In this document: one piece after another, positions 12,332 to 13,250 of the stretch
How the letters are laid out: every line of letters begins with the position of its first letter
Position numbering within the stretch: the stretch's first letter is position 1
DNA from: Solobacterium sp.
GTDB taxonomy: Bacteria; Bacillota_I; Bacilli_A; Erysipelotrichales; Erysipelotrichaceae
NCBI GenBank assembly: GCA_017514645.1
Contig: JAFWJP010000100.1
Span: forward strand, 1-13,250
Length of the DNA stretch: 13,250 bases
Reading direction: 5' to 3'
Made by a program: the position numbers and the translations under genes
Notes under the pieces: model-generated
Database searches by the model: none
What the model saw: only the letters and a program-made list of their open reading frames with translations
Told to the model about the DNA's origin: nothing

Positions 12332-13250
12332 TTACTTCAGAAGATCCAGTGCCTGTCTGAGTGCTTTCTGCGTATGATAGCCGCTTCGCAGCAGTTCACC
12401 TGCCCTTGCGGCATTCAGAGCATACCGCCGATAGTCTTCCTCCTGCACCTGTTCCAGCAGGGACGGAATCTCCTTCAAGGAAGAAACACAGAGCCCGCAT
12501 TCCTGCTGCTCAACCCAGGGAGCCATCGCCGCATCCCTCCAGATCACGACCGGAATCCCGGCTGCCAGGTACAGCGCCAGCTTATGTGGACAGTTCACCC
12601 GGAGATAGGACCCGTAAGGACCGCTGCATGTATCCAGAGATGCACCGTCCCAGACAAGGCCGAACCCCTCCTTCAGTACCAGAGCAGCCTGTTCCGGCGG
12701 AAACACACCTTCATATGTCACATTTTCCGCGCATTCCGGCATCCCCGGTCCGAACAGATGAACCGGAATCCCCAGCGTTCCGATCTCCCTGAGATAGGCA
12801 CTCTTGCGGAAATCGAGGTTGCCGGCAATATTCAAAGAACGCGAAAAGACCGGTGTACTGTTTGAACCGCACAAATAATCAAACATCTCCAGGCAAACGA
12901 GTTTTCCGGCCGGAATGCCCTTATCTTCTACAAGGAAGCGTTTCATTTCTTCGTTATGGACGATCAGAATGTCCGCAGACTGTGCCATGGTACGGAATTC
13001 CCGGTCATAATACGCCCTTCGATCATCGCCGTGATATTCCCGCAGTTCCTCGATATCATGGATGAAACAGATCAGCCGGACACCTCTGTTCTTCATATCT
13101 GCGAGAACACGTTCCCGGCCGAGCTGACGATGATGAAACGGACGCTGCAGCAGAACGATTGATCCGTCTTCCACCGTACGGGCGATCTGTTTCCAGGAAT
13201 GGTACATTTCTGCCTGGGCTTTGACCTTCTGAGCCGGTGTCAGGTCTGGA
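12332..13250 (-). CDS. Gtf3/galactofuranosyltransferase-type glycosyltransferase, partial (N-terminus beyond window)
   Basis: The frame stays open past the ATG at 13207 to the window edge, adding at least 14 codons (ending KVKAQAE before that Met). Family members have a longer N-terminus, and the ATG at 13207 has only a weak site, so the true start is probably off the window. Visible are the Rossmann-like donor half and the typical C-terminal donor-site block: SYLRVNCPHKLALYLAAGIPVVIW, a serine- or cysteine-proline-x-K-L-x-x-Y-x-A-A-G-I-P-V pattern, at about 61-84% of the sequence seen. It ends with an LLRSGYHTQKAL helix. Relatives include the streptococcal adhesin glycosyltransferase Gtf3 and enzymes annotated as beta-1,6-galactofuranosyltransferases, which transfer sugar to proteins or surface glycans in the cytoplasm. 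Acceptor and donor cannot be read here. Confidence 0.88.
   Translation of the reverse strand, partial: PDLTPAQKVKAQAEMYHSWKQIARTVEDGSIVLLQRPFHHRQLGRERVLADMKNRGVRLICFIHDIEELREYHGDDRRAYYDREFRTMAQSADILIVHNEEMKRFLVEDKGIPAGKLVCLEMFDYLCGSNSTPVFSRSLNIAGNLDFRKSAYLREIGTLGIPVHLFGPGMPECAENVTYEGVFPPEQAALVLKEGFGLVWDGASLDTCSGPYGSYLRVNCPHKLALYLAAGIPVVIWRDAAMAPWVEQQECGLCVSSLKEIPSLLEQVQEEDYRRYALNAARAGELLRSGYHTQKALRQALDLLK

Noticed and set aside
12332..13207. Complete glycosyltransferase starting at ATG 13207
   Set aside because: The frame remains open to the window edge, the ribosome binding site is weak, and relatives have a longer N-terminus, so the gene is treated as partial.
1..13250. CRISPR array, tRNA or rRNA genes, insertion sequences, phage or attachment sites
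   Set aside because: No regularly spaced repeats, tRNA-like cloverleaf, transposase or integrase motifs, or flanking direct repeats were noticed on reading either strand. Weak or diverged examples could be missed by eye.

Overview
The window looks like chromosomal DNA from a low-to-mid GC Bacillota (Firmicutes) bacterium. The base composition looks close to 50% GC by eye. Shine-Dalgarno sites are of the AGGAGG/GGAGG type, and the gene content (SpoIIE-type phosphatase, RsbW-like kinase, STAS proteins, LysM anchoring) fits gut or oral clostridia or erysipelotrichia. The lineage is inferred from style, not from a marker gene. No tRNA, rRNA, CRISPR array, insertion sequence or phage gene was seen. 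All genes but one lie on the minus strand, so the layout is described in transcription order, from the right end of the window to the left.

Right end (13250 to 10809): a glycosyltransferase of the Gtf3/galactofuranosyltransferase type that is cut by the window edge, a 100-residue three-helix membrane protein, and a 383-residue protein that appears to fuse a YhhN-like membrane domain to a degenerate LinA/AadB-like nucleotidyltransferase domain. A bidirectional terminator (10755-10784) separates this group from the only plus-strand gene, a glutaredoxin-like protein with a CPGT active site.

Middle (10390 to 8544): divergent from the glutaredoxin-like gene is a four-gene unit. It holds an MFS-like transporter, a 115-residue membrane protein, a 47-residue single-helix protein with a very good ribosome binding site, and a 112-residue soluble protein resembling DUF3574. 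It ends in a Rho-independent terminator at 8523-8545.

Left two thirds (8427 to 1): a tightly packed operon, starting behind an extended -10 promoter near 8484-8492, is the notable part of the window. In order it encodes a membrane sensor with Cache, HAMP and SpoIIE phosphatase domains; a STAS-HAD fusion; a secreted 5'-nucleotidase with a C-terminal LysM domain; a stand-alone STAS protein; a GNAT acetyltransferase; an unrecognised 142-residue protein; an RsbW-like histidine-kinase-fold ATPase; a STAS-aminoglycoside-phosphotransferase-like kinase fusion; and a membrane-anchored HAD phosphatase cut by the left edge. Adjacent genes overlap or sit 1-18 bases apart.

The operon carries the phosphatase, kinase and STAS parts of a partner-switching module, but no sigma factor is seen. 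Two of its three STAS domains are fused to enzymes, and all three keep the serine at the expected phosphorylation position. My working idea is that the sensor's phosphatase and the RsbW-like kinase set the phosphorylation state of three STAS domains, and that two of these pass the signal directly to a cytoplasmic HAD phosphatase and a small-molecule kinase. The wall-bound nucleotidase and the anchored HAD phosphatase would act on substrates outside the cell. The parts are visible in the sequence; the wiring is inference.
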